DNA of 64,000 bases from SBAX01 sp964646605 (GCA_964646605.1 CAZYEX010000096.1:1-64000), one strand, 5' to 3'. Shown: positions 44,521-53,842, counted from the stretch's first letter. Made by a program: numbers and translations. Notes: generated by a model from the letters alone, not told the origin.

Positions 44521-45981
44521 ATGAAATGGAATCGGTGGCTGCTGCTGTTGGCGAGTGTGGCGTGCTTCGTTCCGGCGTCCGTTGGCGCACGGGAGAGGAC
44601 GACCGACAAAATCGCTCGGGCGATGGTCCGACCGGCGATCATGGACGCGGCGACGGTCGACGGACTGACCGCGGGCACTGACCCGGCGAACACCGGCGAG
44701 TGCGAAGAGCATTGCCGGGCCAATGCCGAGCAAGTTTTCAAGGAGTGCATGGGGCTCCCCGACGGCAATGAGGAGCTTTGCACCGCTCGGGCCAACGAGT
44801 TCTTCGAGGTTTGCGTCCGCGAGCATTGCAACGATGTTCCCGACTGCGTCCAGGGATGCCAGCGGGACGCCGAGGCTGCGTTCCACGCCTGCATCGAGAA
44901 CGGCGGCGGCGAGGATGCCTGCGCGGCCGAGGCGCACAAGGTCCTTGAAGATTGTCTGGCTGCGAACTGCGGCGATCCGCCGCAGCCTCCCACCTGCGAG
45001 CAGCAGTGCCACATGGTCGCCGGTCAGACGTTCAAGTCTTGCATGGACGCGGGCGGGAACGAGGAAGAGTGCGGCGCCGCGGCCCGCACCGCCTTCGAGA
45101 GCTGTATCCGCGAAAACTGCAAGGTCCCGCCGGACCCGACCTGCGAGGGTATGTGTGAGCAGCGAGCCCACGGCGTCTTCCTACAGTGCCGTGAAAACGG
45201 GGGGACCGAGGAGGAGTGCGGGGCCCTCGCCCATCAGGCCTTCGAAAACTGCGTGCGGAAGGAGTGCCAGCCCGAGCCGCCGGATTGCGAGGAAATGTGC
45301 AAGCACCGGGCGAAGGGCTTCTACGAACATTGCATCGCGGAAGGCGGCGATCCCGAACACTGCGCCGCGGGAGCGCGAAACCTTCTGGCCGAGTGCCTGC
45401 ACAACGAGTGCAGCATCGACCCGACGTGCGAGGAAACGTGCAAGCGCGACGCCGAACAGCGTTTCCGGGCTTGCATCGAGGCCGGCGGAACCGAGGAGGA
45501 GTGTGCTCTCGAGGCACGGACGTTCCTGCAGGGTTGTCTCGCGGAGCGATGCGGGCATGTGCCCGATTGTGAGGACCATTGCGGGCGGGCGGCCGAGGAA
45601 GTGTTCCACAAGTGCATCGAGAACGGTGGCGGCGAGGAGGAGTGTGGGCACCAGGCCCGTACCTTCCTGGAGAACTGCCTCCGCGAGAAGTGCAATCATG
45701 TGCCGGATTGTGACGACCAGTGCCGCATGGCGGCGGCGGACGCTTTCCGTGATTGCCTACTGGACGGCGGGTCGATCGAGACCTGCGCCGGCGCTGCGAC
45801 GGAGGCGTTGCAGACGTGTCTTGGGAACTGCGGCAATCCGCCGACCTGCGAGGACGCCTGCCGGGCGCACGCCGCGGGGGTCTTCGGCCAATGCCTGAAC
45901 GGCGGCGGCGAGATTCCGGAGTGTGCGGCGCAAGCCGAGGCGGCGCTGCAGGAGTGCATGGGCAACTGTCCGCCTCCGTAA
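44521..45981 (+). CDS. Secreted protein of nine six-cysteine helical-hairpin repeats
   Basis: 486 aa from ATG 44521, preceded by GAGGAGGAG. Signal peptide: KWNRWLLLLASVACFVPASVGA. From about residue 61 there are nine tandem units of about 42-50 aa with the spacing C-x3-C-x10-C-x9/10-C-x10-C-x4-C; the last two end C-x3-C. Each has two predicted helices (for example RANAEQVFKEC and TARANEFFEVC) joined by a Gly/Glu turn such as IENGGGEEE. Units begin CEEHC, CVQGC, CEQQC, CEGMC, CEEMC, CEETC, CEDHC, CDDQC and CEDAC. All cysteines are even in number per unit (54 in total). The x10 spacing puts both cysteines of a helix on one face. No known family was recalled. A Rho-independent terminator follows at 46013. 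Confidence 0.85.
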   Translation: MKWNRWLLLLASVACFVPASVGARERTTDKIARAMVRPAIMDAATVDGLTAGTDPANTGECEEHCRANAEQVFKECMGLPDGNEELCTARANEFFEVCVREHCNDVPDCVQGCQRDAEAAFHACIENGGGEDACAAEAHKVLEDCLAANCGDPPQPPTCEQQCHMVAGQTFKSCMDAGGNEEECGAAARTAFESCIRENCKVPPDPTCEGMCEQRAHGVFLQCRENGGTEEECGALAHQAFENCVRKECQPEPPDCEEMCKHRAKGFYEHCIAEGGDPEHCAAGARNLLAECLHNECSIDPTCEETCKRDAEQRFRACIEAGGTEEECALEARTFLQGCLAERCGHVPDCEDHCGRAAEEVFHKCIENGGGEEECGHQARTFLENCLREKCNHVPDCDDQCRMAAADAFRDCLLDGGSIETCAGAATEALQTCLGNCGNPPTCEDACRAHAAGVFGQCLNGGGEIPECAAQAEAALQECMGNCPPP

Positions 45982-46012
45982 GTCGAGCACGGAGCGAATG
46001 ATGGATGTTCCA

Positions 46013-46046
46013 GGGGGCCGACGGCCTAGCGCGTCGGCCCCCTTTT
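46013..46046 (+). terminator. Rho-independent terminator after the cysteine-repeat gene
   Basis: Perfect 11-bp stem GGGGGCCGACG (46013-46023) with CGTCGGCCCCC (46032-46042), 8-base loop, then TTTT. It isolates the cysteine-repeat gene as its own transcript. Confidence 0.85.
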
Positions 46047-46158
46047 CGATTAGACGCGGTTCACGGCGACTGCGGCTCGACCCGCCTCCCGTGCTCCGTT
46101 ACGGCCGGATAACCGCCGTGAAGAAAAGCACGGAAGGGTCTAAGCCGATGGGGGGACT

Positions 46159-47964
46159 ATGGAAGCGCATGGGGTCGGGCGACGGATCACGTTGGCAGTT
46201 GCGGGCGGACTCGCCCTGCTCATCACCACGGCGGCACACGCCCAGCAGGTCTATTGGGCGCAGACTTTTGGGGACCGCATCCGTCGTGCGAACCTGAACG
46301 GCACCAACGCCCAGACGCTGATCGAGCCCCCGGTGGCGTTCGACCCCGTGGCGATCCGTCTTGATGTAAGCGGCGGGAAGCTCTATTGGGCCGAGGTGTT
46401 CGAGAACACCATTCGCCGCGCCAACCTCGACGGCACGGGAATCCAAACCGTCGTTCAGCCGCCCGCCATCATCGACCCCATCGCCCTCGACGTGGATGCG
46501 TTCAACCTACCCGCCAAAGTGTATTGGGCGCAGAGTTTTGACGACAAGATTCTCCGCGCCAATTTCGACGGTAGCGGGGTGGAGACGATCGTCGCGCCGC
46601 CGGTATCGTTCGACGTGGTCGCCATCGCCGTTTCGCCATCCGAGGGGAAGGTCTATTGGGCGGAGAACCCCGGCAACCGCATCCGCCGCGCCAACCTCGA
46701 CGGCAGCAACGCGGAGACTTTTCTGGATGTCTTTTTCGTGTCCGACCCGGTGGCTCTCGCCGTGGACGTATCCTGCGGCGATGTCTATTGGGCGGAACGC
46801 TCCGCCAACCGCATTCGCCATGCGACGCCCGACGGATTGACCGTGGAGACCCTGGTCGATTCGGTCTTCGCCAACGATCCGGTCGCGGTCGCGGTGGTCA
46901 CAGCCGTGGCCACGGGTTGCGGGGTGGGAACCGTGTACTGGGCCGAGGGGTTGAGCAGCCGCATCCGCCGCGTGTCCCCCGGCGGGGGAGTCACCACGAT
47001 CGTCGAAGCCCCCAGCGTGTTCGATCCTGTTTCGGTGGACGTGGATCCGGGCCTTCCCGGTCCGCCCATGCCCTCCCAGGACGCCGCGCCCAACGACACG
47101 ACGCGTTACCTGTCGCTTTCCGTGCCACCGAACGTCACGTCCGGTCCGCCGCCGATTCCCGAACCGACGGCCCTGCGCGTCCGGTTGGTCGACTTGCAGA
47201 ACCCGGTCCCGCCCAATCCGCCCGGAAACCTCCCGCCCAGCTTCTCGGCGTTCGAGACCGGTCCCACTTGCACGGACCCGGGCGGCTGCGTTCGTTGGGT
47301 GGGAGAACCCTCATTGTTTCGAGAGTCGCAGGATAGTCCCGGGGCCGGTACCTTCTGGGGGGCCCGCCTGCAATGCACGCCGGTCTATTTCGATTGGAGC
47401 ACGGTCGGCGTGTTTCACGTGACCGGCGCGGAGATCGCCCCCAGCTCGAAGTTCGACATCGAGAACCTCGATTCGTTCTGCACGGGCAACGAAGCGACAT
47501 GCACGGATATGTCCGCAGCCCTTCGCGTGAACACGGCGCGACACGGCGATGTCGTCACACCCTTTAACCCGCCGTCGCCTTCGGTCCAACCGGACGCGCT
47601 GGACGTGAACGCCGTGGTCGCCAAATTCAAGGGGCTGATCGGTTCGCCCAACAAAGCACATTGTCAGATCCAGCCGAACCTGCCGGAACTCAACGCCGAT
47701 ACCGGAGCGCTGGACATCCTCGCCTGTGTCGACGCATTCAAGGGACTCGCCTATCCGTTCAGCGGACCGTGTGTTTGCCCCTCGACCGTGACATGCGGCG
47801 TCACGCCTTGCGCGAACCCGAACGGTTGCCCCAACGGAACGTGCGTTCGCACCTGCGTGGGCGGAACCCAGGCCGGGCTACCGTGTGTGGTCGTCGCCCA
47901 TTGCCCCGGCGGAACGTGCGGGCAAGGCTTCTGCCGCGATCGCTGCGGACGGTGTACCCCGTAG
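46159..47964 (+). CDS. Secreted LDLR-B/YWTD beta-propeller protein with cysteine-rich tail
   Basis: 601 aa. Signal peptide (to about residue 28, AAHAQ). Six YWTD-like blades follow: QVYWAQTFGDRIRRANLNG, KLYWAEVFENTIRRANLDG, KVYWAQSFDDKILRANFDG, KVYWAENPGNRIRRANLDG, DVYWAERSANRIRHATPDG and TVYWAEGLSSRIRRVS. Six such blades make one LDL-receptor-type propeller. A beta domain at about 310-470 and a dockerin-like helix pair (LDVNAVVAKFKGLIG, LDILACVDAFKGLAY) precede a tail of 16 cysteines in about 60 residues. Probably surface-located and for binding; no enzyme motif is seen. Confidence 0.78.
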   Translation: MEAHGVGRRITLAVAGGLALLITTAAHAQQVYWAQTFGDRIRRANLNGTNAQTLIEPPVAFDPVAIRLDVSGGKLYWAEVFENTIRRANLDGTGIQTVVQPPAIIDPIALDVDAFNLPAKVYWAQSFDDKILRANFDGSGVETIVAPPVSFDVVAIAVSPSEGKVYWAENPGNRIRRANLDGSNAETFLDVFFVSDPVALAVDVSCGDVYWAERSANRIRHATPDGLTVETLVDSVFANDPVAVAVVTAVATGCGVGTVYWAEGLSSRIRRVSPGGGVTTIVEAPSVFDPVSVDVDPGLPGPPMPSQDAAPNDTTRYLSLSVPPNVTSGPPPIPEPTALRVRLVDLQNPVPPNPPGNLPPSFSAFETGPTCTDPGGCVRWVGEPSLFRESQDSPGAGTFWGARLQCTPVYFDWSTVGVFHVTGAEIAPSSKFDIENLDSFCTGNEATCTDMSAALRVNTARHGDVVTPFNPPSPSVQPDALDVNAVVAKFKGLIGSPNKAHCQIQPNLPELNADTGALDILACVDAFKGLAYPFSGPCVCPSTVTCGVTPCANPNGCPNGTCVRTCVGGTQAGLPCVVVAHCPGGTCGQGFCRDRCGRCTP

Positions 47965-48246
47965 GCCGTAGCGCCGGCCTCATCCGGCAAGCCGTGGCGC
48001 GACGCAAGCCCGACCGCGTGGCACCAATCTAGGTGTGGCGTGGGCGTTTTGATTCGTACCCGCGAGGGTGCGAACGAGCGCCTCCGTGCCGTGTTCGTGG
48101 TCTGCGACGCCGTGTTGCAGTCAAGCCGAATTTGACAGGCTGAAAGACTTCTCCCAGACTGCTCGCCGGGGTCGCGCCGGCCACCTGGGGCGGTTCTACC
48201 CCTCGTAGGATTCAGCGCCCCACGACGAGCAACAAAGGAACCGCGT

Positions 48247-49797
48247 ATGCTTCCACCGTATTCGCCCGAGCCGTATGTCGATTTCAGTCAACCGGGTCCG
48301 CGGGCGAACATGCTGGCGGCGCTGGAGAAGGTTCGTGGGCAGTTGGGGCGGTCGTTTCCGCTGTGGCTGCACGGCAAGGCCGTGACGACTTCGGAGACGT
48401 TCACGTCGATTTCGCCCGCCGATCCGGGACGGGTGGTGGGCGTCTTCTCGAAGGCTAACGCGGAGATCGCGGACAAGGCCGTCCGCTGCTGTGCGGATCA
48501 CTTCACGGAGTGGCGGCGGGTCGAGCCGGAGGTTCGGGCCCGAGTGCTCATCAAGGCGGCGGCGGTCATGCGGCGGCGGCTCTATGAACTTTCCGCCTGG
48601 GAATGTTACGAAGTCAGCAAGAGTTGGCTCGAGGCCTATGCCGACGTGTGCGAAGCGATCGACTTCCTCGAGTTCTACGGACGGGAGATGATGCGCCTGG
48701 GCGGGTCCCATCCCACCACGCCTTATCCCGGCGAGGAAAACGAAGTCCGCTACGTGCCCCTGGGGGTGGGGGTGGTGATCCCGCCGTGGAACTTTCCACT
48801 GGCGATTTGCACGGGGATGGCCTCGGCGGCGTTGGTGACGGGGAACACAGTCTGCCTCAAGCCGGCCAGCGCCTCGCCGGTGATGGCGGCGCTCTTCGTG
48901 GAAATCCTGCACGAGGCCGGCCTGCCGCCGCACGTGCTGAACTTCGTTCCGGGCCCGGGTGGGAGCGTGGGCGATACCATGGTGTGCCACCCGATGACAC
49001 GCTTCGTGTCGTTCACCGGATCGCGGGAGGTGGGGATCGGCATCTTCGAGAAGGTGGCCAAGGTTCAACCGGGGCAGGTTTGGCTCAAGCGCAGCGTCCT
49101 GGAAATGGGCGGAAAGGACTGCATCGTCGTCGATGAGACGGCGGACATCGACGCGGCGGCGGAGGGCGTCGTGGCCGCTGCGTTCGGATTCCAGGGACAA
49201 AAGTGCTCGGCGTGCAGCCGCCTCATCGCCCACCAGGACATCTACTCGGACCTCCTCGACCGCGTGGTTTCTCGATCGCGTGAGTTGACCCTCGGCGACA
49301 CCGTCGGGCCGGAAAACCTCTTCATGGGCGCGGTGATCGACGACAGCGCCCACAAGAAAATCACCGAATATGTCAAGATCGGCCGGAGCGAAGGGCGGGC
49401 CGTCCTCGCCGATACCAAGGTCCCACCCAAAGGCTATTTCATCCCGCCGACGATCATCGCCGATGTGCCGCCCAGTGCCCGAATCGCGCAGGAGGAAATC
49501 TTCGGGCCGGTGCTCGCGGTGATCAAAGCGAAGAATTTCGACGAGGCCTTGGAGATCGCCAACGGAACGCAGTACGGGCTCACCGGGGCGCTTTTCTCGC
49601 GCGATCGAATGCGCCTGGAGCGCGCCCGGCACGAGTTCCACGTCGGCAACCTCTATCTAAACCGCAAATGCACGGGTGCTCTGGTGGACGTTCAGCCCTT
49701 TGGGGGGTTCAACATGTCGGGCACGGACTCCAAAGCCGGCGGGCGGGACTATTTGCAACTTTTCATGCAGGCGAAGTCCATCTCCGAACGCTGGTAG
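48247..49797 (+). CDS. rocA: L-glutamate gamma-semialdehyde (delta-1-pyrroline-5-carboxylate) dehydrogenase
   Basis: 516 aa, typical of the monofunctional RocA/PruA branch. It oxidises glutamate semialdehyde to glutamate with NAD+ in proline or arginine breakdown. The markers are WLHGKAV near the start, VVIPPWNFPLAICTGMASAALVTGNTVCLKPAS (NAD site), VSFTGSREVG, LEMGGKDCIVV with the general base Glu, GFQGQKCSACSR with the catalytic Cys, and QEEIFGPVLAV. The C-terminal GGFNMSGTDSKAGGRDYLQ is RocA-specific. The gene stands alone, with about 280 bases of gene-free DNA upstream. Confidence 0.93.
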   Translation: MLPPYSPEPYVDFSQPGPRANMLAALEKVRGQLGRSFPLWLHGKAVTTSETFTSISPADPGRVVGVFSKANAEIADKAVRCCADHFTEWRRVEPEVRARVLIKAAAVMRRRLYELSAWECYEVSKSWLEAYADVCEAIDFLEFYGREMMRLGGSHPTTPYPGEENEVRYVPLGVGVVIPPWNFPLAICTGMASAALVTGNTVCLKPASASPVMAALFVEILHEAGLPPHVLNFVPGPGGSVGDTMVCHPMTRFVSFTGSREVGIGIFEKVAKVQPGQVWLKRSVLEMGGKDCIVVDETADIDAAAEGVVAAAFGFQGQKCSACSRLIAHQDIYSDLLDRVVSRSRELTLGDTVGPENLFMGAVIDDSAHKKITEYVKIGRSEGRAVLADTKVPPKGYFIPPTIIADVPPSARIAQEEIFGPVLAVIKAKNFDEALEIANGTQYGLTGALFSRDRMRLERARHEFHVGNLYLNRKCTGALVDVQPFGGFNMSGTDSKAGGRDYLQLFMQAKSISERW

Positions 49798-49855
49798 CCG
49801 AGCGCGAGCTCGGCCCTCGGCTTCTTCGCCGGCTTGGGATCAGCGGAGCGATTCT

Positions 49856-50938
49856 ATGAGCGGCCCTTCGGACGACAGCGGCGCGCCCGGCACCGTCCCT
49901 GAACATGGAGATGACGCCACGAAGACGGTCACAAATCCGGCGCCGCACGGCCTCCTTCCCGACCGAATCGGGCGGTATCACATCAAACGCGTCATCGCCT
50001 CGGGAGGCATGGGAACGGTTTACGAAGCGGCTCAGGACAATCCGCGGCGAGTCGTAGCCGTCAAGGTGATGAAGCAGGGCATCGCCTCGAAATCGGCCCT
50101 GCGCCGCTTCGAGTACGAAGGGCAAATCCTCGGTCGCCTGCGCCACCCCGGCATCGCCCAAATCTACGAAGCAGGAACGCACGACGACGGGCATGGCGCA
50201 GTCCCGTATTTCGCGATGGAGTACATCCCCAACGCCAAGTCCATCACCAAGTTCGCGGAGGAAAAGAAACTCGGCACGCGGCAGCGGATGGAGCTGTTCG
50301 CCAAAGTCTGCGACGCCATCCACCACGGCCACCAGAAGGGCATCATCCACCGCGATCTCAAACCCAGCAACATCCTTGTCGACTCGACGGGACAGGTGAA
50401 GATCATCGACTTCGGCGTGGCCAGATGTACCGACAGCGATCTGGCCGTCACCACGTTACAGACCGACGTGGGCCAACTCATCGGCACCCTGCAATACATG
50501 AGTCCCGAACAGTGCGAGGGCGACCCGCACGACATCGACACCCGCAGCGACGTCTACGCCCTCGGCGTGGTCTTCTACCAACTGCTCTGCGGCAAGCTGC
50601 CCTACGACGTGACTCGCATGGCCATGCACCAGGCCACCCGCGCCATTCGCGAGCTACAACCCACCAAGCTGGGCATTGTTGATAAGACCCTCCGTGGCGA
50701 CGTGGAGACCATCGCGTTGAAAGCGTTGGAGAAAGAACGCGAACGCCGCTACCAGTCGGCCGCCGATTTAGGCCACGACATTCGCCGCTATCTTACGGGC
50801 GAGGCCATCGTCGCCCGCCGGGCGAGCATCGTCTATCAACTCCGCCTCTTCGCCCGCCGCAACAAGGCCGCGTGTTACCGGACTCAAGTTGCCCTGCTTA
50901 GCCGCCTTGGCGCTCACAATTCCGAATTGGTACAATAG
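49856..50938 (+). CDS. Ser/Thr protein kinase, truncated after the kinase domain
   Basis: 360 aa from ATG 49856. A complete Hanks-type domain: glycine loop IASGGMGTVYEA (49-57), catalytic Lys70 (VAVKVM), HRD (IIHRDLKPSNILV, about 165), DFG (IIDFGVARC, about 185), MSPEQ in the activation region and DVYALGVVFYQLL. Planctomycete kinases of this type continue with a transmembrane helix and TPRs. Here the frame breaks at LRLFARRNKAA and runs 23 unrelated residues to a stop. The probable TPR tail lies at 53600-53842. The start was chosen past an upstream in-frame extension that overlaps rocA. The kinase domain is intact and may still be active as a soluble protein. Confidence 0.85.
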   Translation: MSGPSDDSGAPGTVPEHGDDATKTVTNPAPHGLLPDRIGRYHIKRVIASGGMGTVYEAAQDNPRRVVAVKVMKQGIASKSALRRFEYEGQILGRLRHPGIAQIYEAGTHDDGHGAVPYFAMEYIPNAKSITKFAEEKKLGTRQRMELFAKVCDAIHHGHQKGIIHRDLKPSNILVDSTGQVKIIDFGVARCTDSDLAVTTLQTDVGQLIGTLQYMSPEQCEGDPHDIDTRSDVYALGVVFYQLLCGKLPYDVTRMAMHQATRAIRELQPTKLGIVDKTLRGDVETIALKALEKERERRYQSAADLGHDIRRYLTGEAIVARRASIVYQLRLFARRNKAACYRTQVALLSRLGAHNSELVQ

Positions 50939-50971
50939 GCAGTTCTATCGGAGGTCGGAAGAGAATCAACC

Positions 50972-51127
50972 GTGCGGGTCCGTGTATCAGCAGTACTTCT
51001 CGGGTTGTTTGCGGCGGCGCTGTTCGCTCCGCGGGTGTTTGCCATTGTATCGGGTGATGGCGACCCCATCAGCGACGTCGGTCACGGATTTCGTAATCTA
51101 TGGCCGCTTCAGCTTGGTTCGGGTTGA
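50972..51127 (+). pseudogene. Signal-peptide-bearing remnant or micro-ORF
   Basis: 51 aa from GTG 50972 with GGAGG upstream. It starts with a textbook signal peptide (RVRVSAVLLGLFAAALFAPRVFA) then IVSGDGDPISDVGHGFRN and a stop. Probably the leftover 5' end of a secreted-protein gene in the segment that interrupts the kinase gene; a tiny secreted peptide is the alternative. Confidence 0.4.
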
Positions 51128-51141
51128 AAGGGAGAGAGCTC

Positions 51142-53532
51142 ATGCTGTGGGTATTCACGCCCTCTCGGCGCTCGGTTTTGGTCGTGGCAGCCCTTTTGGC
51201 TGCCATGGTTGCGGTTCATGATCTGCGTGCGCAGACACCGCTGAGTAACGCCTTCATCTACCAAGGCCTACTGAAGAACGGCTGCGCATCGGCGGACTGC
51301 AAGGGGAACTGCATACCCGACGAATACGACATCGACGGCGGTGCGAGTGAGGATTGCAACCGCGACGGCATTCCCGACGAGTCCCAGCCCGAGATCATCA
51401 AGCACTTCTCCGGTGCCGCGTCCGATGAGTGGGGATTGGCGGACAACTGGCTGGAGAACACGCCGCCGGTGGACGGCGATCATGCCTGTATCCCGGCGGG
51501 AATTCCAACCACCGAAGTCAAGTTCAGCGAGGACGTTCGGCGCGTGGCGACGCTCAATTGCGACACCGATTTCCGGATCCAGGGATCGACGCCTGAGCTG
51601 CGCATCGACCAGCCGTCGTATGTGAGCGGCGATCTGACCCTTCAGACGACCTCGACGCTCCGCGTCCTGAACTCCCTGGACGTCAGCGGCGAATTGACCT
51701 GGCAGGGTCTTGAGATCCTGGGGCCCGGCACGGTGAACGTCCACGGTGGGTTCGATCTGTCTTCGCCGGTCGCGCTGCCGAAGCTTCGAAACAACGCCCA
51801 CCTTTCGATCCTCGAGGGCGACGTGGGCATCCACGGCGACGAGTATCTCGAACTGTACGACACGTCCACATTCTCGATCGGGCTTCCCGTGACTTATTCG
51901 TACGATGGAAACTTCAATATCTTCGGCGGCGGTCCGACGACGATCGTGAACGTGCATGGGCAGCTAATCCGCGCCTCGGGCACGAACACGGCGACCATCC
52001 ATTCGTTCGTGCTTAACTCCGGGTTGATCCACAATCGCACGGGCGATCTGACGCTTTTTCACGGCAGCACCCAGAGCGGGTTCCTCCTTGGTGACCCGGG
52101 AACTGTAATTCGGTTGTACGCTGCCAACGGCACATCACACGCGCTGCTCCCCAGCTCCGTGCTCGCGGCTCACGATGTGGCCTTTGGGTACGGGCCCTCC
52201 ACGATTCGCGGAGTCGTCAACATCGCGAACGGGCTCGTCGTCAACAATGGCGGAACCTGTACAATTACGAACGAGGCGCGAGTCGAGAGCTATGGTCGGG
52301 ACCTGATTGTCAACAGTGGGTCCATGCGCCTTGAGGCGCCTACCACCGGCCCCCTTGTCGCCTTCGATACCGTCACGATCGGCGACCTGGTCACCGAGGG
52401 TGGAAAGGACGTTCGTTTCAACACCGGCCAGGCGGTCAGCATTGACTCGCTCAGCTTGGTGAAGGGTGACGTTCACGGCACCGATCCGATTACCATCAAC
52501 GATTCCTTCGTGTGGGGGACCGGCGGTGCGTCCATTCGCGCGGGTGGGACCATCACCACCAGTGCGCTGACGACGATCCAAAACAACAGCAGCCCCCGCT
52601 ATTTGAATCGGGTGATCCAAAATGACGGGTACGCGACCTTCTTCGGCGGGTTCAACGTTTCCGGACCGGGCTCGTATCACAATCGGCAGACTGGGCGCAT
52701 CGACGTCCGGACGACCGGCCCGATTTTCAGTTTGAGTACCTCGGCGACCATCCAAAATGACGGACGACTATTCAAGGTCGTTGGCAGCGGCGTCAGTTCC
52801 ATTGAAACGCACTTTCGCAATACCGGGACAATCGAGGTGAGATCCGGGACCCTCGAGTTCTACGGAGGCTACGCGCTCACGCACATCCAGACGGCTGGTC
52901 ACACGATCCTCAACGGCGGCAACATCAACGTGACAACCCCCGGCGTTTATCAGCTTCTCGGCGGTACGCTGCAGGGTTCGGGGACCATCACCGGGGCGAT
53001 CCTCAACTCCGCAGGAATCGTGGCGCCGGGGCTTCTTTCAGCGAGCCAACTGAACATCGCCGGCACTTACACTCAGGCCGCTGGCGGGACGATGGAGATC
53101 GAGCTCGGCGGCCCAACACCGGGGATCGACTTCGACCGGCTCAGCGTCTCGGGCGTCGCCTCGCTCGGAGGAACGCTACAGGTCGGGCTTATCGGCGGCT
53201 TCTCGCCCACCATCGGCGAACAGTTCATCGTACTAACCGCAGGGAGCCGGACCGGGACCTTCGCCGCCGTGGAATCATGGACCCCAGGCCTGGTCGTCGA
53301 GGTGACCTACGGCCCCACCACCGTCACCGTGGAAGTCATTGCGACGACCGCCCCAGGCGACTGCAACGCGGATCACGACGTGGACTTGGACGACTTCGTA
53401 GAATTCCCGACCTGCCTGAGCGGTCCCCACACGCCGTACGTCGGGAAGGAGTGTGCCTGCCTCGACGCTAACCGCGACGGGGCGATTGACTTGCAAGACA
53501 TGGCTGGGTTTCAGACCAGCTTCTCGGATTGA
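51142..53532 (+). CDS. Large secreted beta-solenoid protein with dockerin-like tail
   Basis: 796 aa from ATG 51142 (GGGAGAG upstream); the in-frame ATG at 51100 is weaker. Signal peptide to about residue 33 (VHDLRAQT). A DCKGNCIPDEYDIDGGASEDCNRDGIPDES segment is a thrombospondin-3-like calcium linker. Residues about 100-720 are short-strand repeats of autotransporter/solenoid character (GLIHNRTGDLTLFHGST, LNSAGIVAPGLLSASQLNIAGTYTQAAGGTMEIELGGPTPG). The last motif also occurs in the 952-aa protein at 23808. Tail: GDCNADHDVDLDDFVEFPTC and CLDANRDGAIDLQDMAGFQTSF, dockerin-like. It lies inside the split kinase locus. Confidence 0.75.
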   Translation: MLWVFTPSRRSVLVVAALLAAMVAVHDLRAQTPLSNAFIYQGLLKNGCASADCKGNCIPDEYDIDGGASEDCNRDGIPDESQPEIIKHFSGAASDEWGLADNWLENTPPVDGDHACIPAGIPTTEVKFSEDVRRVATLNCDTDFRIQGSTPELRIDQPSYVSGDLTLQTTSTLRVLNSLDVSGELTWQGLEILGPGTVNVHGGFDLSSPVALPKLRNNAHLSILEGDVGIHGDEYLELYDTSTFSIGLPVTYSYDGNFNIFGGGPTTIVNVHGQLIRASGTNTATIHSFVLNSGLIHNRTGDLTLFHGSTQSGFLLGDPGTVIRLYAANGTSHALLPSSVLAAHDVAFGYGPSTIRGVVNIANGLVVNNGGTCTITNEARVESYGRDLIVNSGSMRLEAPTTGPLVAFDTVTIGDLVTEGGKDVRFNTGQAVSIDSLSLVKGDVHGTDPITINDSFVWGTGGASIRAGGTITTSALTTIQNNSSPRYLNRVIQNDGYATFFGGFNVSGPGSYHNRQTGRIDVRTTGPIFSLSTSATIQNDGRLFKVVGSGVSSIETHFRNTGTIEVRSGTLEFYGGYALTHIQTAGHTILNGGNINVTTPGVYQLLGGTLQGSGTITGAILNSAGIVAPGLLSASQLNIAGTYTQAAGGTMEIELGGPTPGIDFDRLSVSGVASLGGTLQVGLIGGFSPTIGEQFIVLTAGSRTGTFAAVESWTPGLVVEVTYGPTTVTVEVIATTAPGDCNADHDVDLDDFVEFPTCLSGPHTPYVGKECACLDANRDGAIDLQDMAGFQTSFSD

Positions 53533-53599
53533 AGAACGCGACCGAACCATTGACGCGGATGTGGTTGGTGCCAGAGTCGAGCCGTTCGAAACTCGAACC

Positions 53600-53842
53600 T
53601 GCGCCGGGCAAGGAAAATGGGTAGATGCCGAGCCGCTGCTCCTTGCGGCCCATGAGGGAATGAAGGACTGCACGGACGTGCCACCGCATCGCAAACGCAA
53701 ACTTGTCGAAACCATCGTCAAGCTCCACGACTCCTGGGACGCCGCCGAGCCGGGCAAGGGCTACGCTGAAAAGGCCGCCCAGTGGCGGGCGAAGCTGGAA
53801 GATGAAGCCACGAAGCCACGGAGCCACGAAGGGACTGGATGA
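53600..53842 (+). pseudogene. Orphan C-terminal TPR fragment of the split Ser/Thr kinase
   Basis: In one frame about 80 codons read QGKWVDAEPLLLAAHEGMKD, then PPHRKRKLVETIVKLHDSWD and KGYAEKAAQWRAKLEDE. This is the usual last TPR and C-terminal cap of planctomycete kinase-TPR proteins. There is no start codon or upstream domain. Same strand and order as the kinase at 49856, so it is taken to be the original 3' end of that gene; the TM helix and most TPRs are missing. The frame ends in octamer repeats (53809-53832). Confidence 0.6.

Noticed and set aside
48196..49641. A 481-codon minus-strand frame opposite the P5C dehydrogenase
   Set aside because: Antisense shadow of a well-conserved enzyme.
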